Origin: Candidatus Margulisiibacteriota bacterium
GTDB taxonomy: Bacteria; Margulisbacteria; Termititenacia; Termititenacales; Termititenacaceae
Direction: 5' to 3'
Assembly: GCA_031264205.1 (NCBI GenBank)
Contig: JAISEH010000007.1
Span: 1 to 6,340 of the forward strand
Length of the DNA: 6,340 nucleotides
Shown: in pieces, positions 5,921 to 6,340 of the stretch
Position numbering within the stretch: position 1 is the stretch's first letter
Layout of the letters: every line of letters starts with the position of its first letter
Translations under genes and position numbers: made by a program
Notes under the pieces: generated by a model
What the model was told of the DNA's origin: nothing
Databases searched by the model: none
Seen by the model: the letters and a program-made list of their open reading frames with translations, nothing else

Positions 5921-6340
5921 TCTTGGATTTTTCCCCCGTTGAAAATTAAGTATACTAATGGTATCACAAACAAAGTTAAAAGAAAAGACAACAACATGCC
6001 ACCCAAAACCGAGCGTCCCAGCGGCACGAGCATTTCCGAGCCTTCACCCATTCCCAGACTCATCGGCAGCAAACCAACTATCGTGGTGAGGCTCGTCATC
6101 AACACCGGACGCAGGCGCGTCGGCGAGCCAGCCAGCACGGCTTCGTAAACGGTCTTGCTCTGCTCGCGGCGCAGTGTGCCGAAATAATCAACCATGACAA
6201 TGCCGTTATTGACCGCGACACCGATCAGCAAAATAATGCCCAGAAAAACTACCGTGCTAAACGCCGTGCCGGTGATCGACAGCGAGAAAACCGCGCCCAT
6301 GATCGCGAACGGCACCGTGAACATAATGACCAGCGGATCG
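5917..6340 (-). CDS. RND-superfamily efflux pump, C-terminal end (runs off right edge)
   Basis: Only the last 140 residues are inside the window. RND pumps of the AcrB/HAE1 type are usually about 1,000-1,050 residues, so most of the gene lies to the right. The visible part is the C-terminal membrane block. The helix with GVAVNNGIVMVDY (40-52) corresponds to the second-half relay helix. It is followed by the family stretch AGSPTRLRPVLMTSLTT (70-86) and GLLPM, then a last helix ending at IPLVYLIF. These pumps use proton motive force and, in diderms, work with a periplasmic adaptor and an outer-membrane channel. Those genes and the promoter are presumably upstream, off the window. The frame is open to the edge; the first in-frame Met at 6324 is internal and not a start. 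The stop codon overlaps the MATE start. Confidence 0.92.
   Translation of the reverse strand, partial: DPLVIMFTVPFAIMGAVFSLSITGTAFSTVVFLGIILLIGVAVNNGIVMVDYFGTLRREQSKTVYEAVLAGSPTRLRPVLMTSLTTIVGLLPMSLGMGEGSEMLVPLGRSVLGGMLLSFLLTLFVIPLVYLIFNGGKIQE

Overview
The window is bacterial chromosomal DNA with essentially every gene on the minus strand. It should be read from the right end (6340) to the left end (1). Two transcription units are visible: the end of a drug/metabolite efflux operon (5920-6340 and 4508-5920), and the start of the classical ribosomal protein/RNA polymerase operon: rpmG, tRNA-Trp, secE, nusG, rplK, rplA, rplJ, rplL, rpoB (4401 down to 1).

Efflux block: the last 140 residues of an RND-superfamily inner-membrane pump are followed by a complete 470-residue MATE-family exporter. 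Stop and start codons overlap as ATGA, so the two are probably translationally coupled. No convincing terminator lies after the MATE gene.

Information-processing block: a good sigma70-type promoter (TTGACA, 17 bp spacer, TTAAAT on the minus strand) sits just upstream of rpmG. From there the genes supply a 50S protein (L33), a tRNA, the SecE translocase subunit, the NusG elongation factor, the L11/L1/L10/L12 stalk-region proteins of the 50S subunit, and the N-terminal 329 residues of the RNA polymerase beta subunit, which runs off the left edge. Spacers are short and most genes have clear Shine-Dalgarno sequences. Three spacers carry RNA-structure signals: a small hairpin before rplJ, a perfect 28-bp palindrome immediately before the rplL ribosome binding site, and two overlapping inverted repeats between rplL and rpoB.

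Organism: the gene order and SD use are typical of bacteria. An RND pump fits best with a diderm cell. Base composition looks near 50% GC by eye. The proteins are standard but not close to any single model species I can name. A candidate or uncultured phylum is possible, but I cannot assign taxonomy from this window. No mobile element, CRISPR array, rRNA or integrase is visible. No stretch over 300 bases lacks a gene. The window is mostly conserved core genome, and the interesting material is in the intergenic RNA structures and the RND-MATE coupling rather than in a new protein system.
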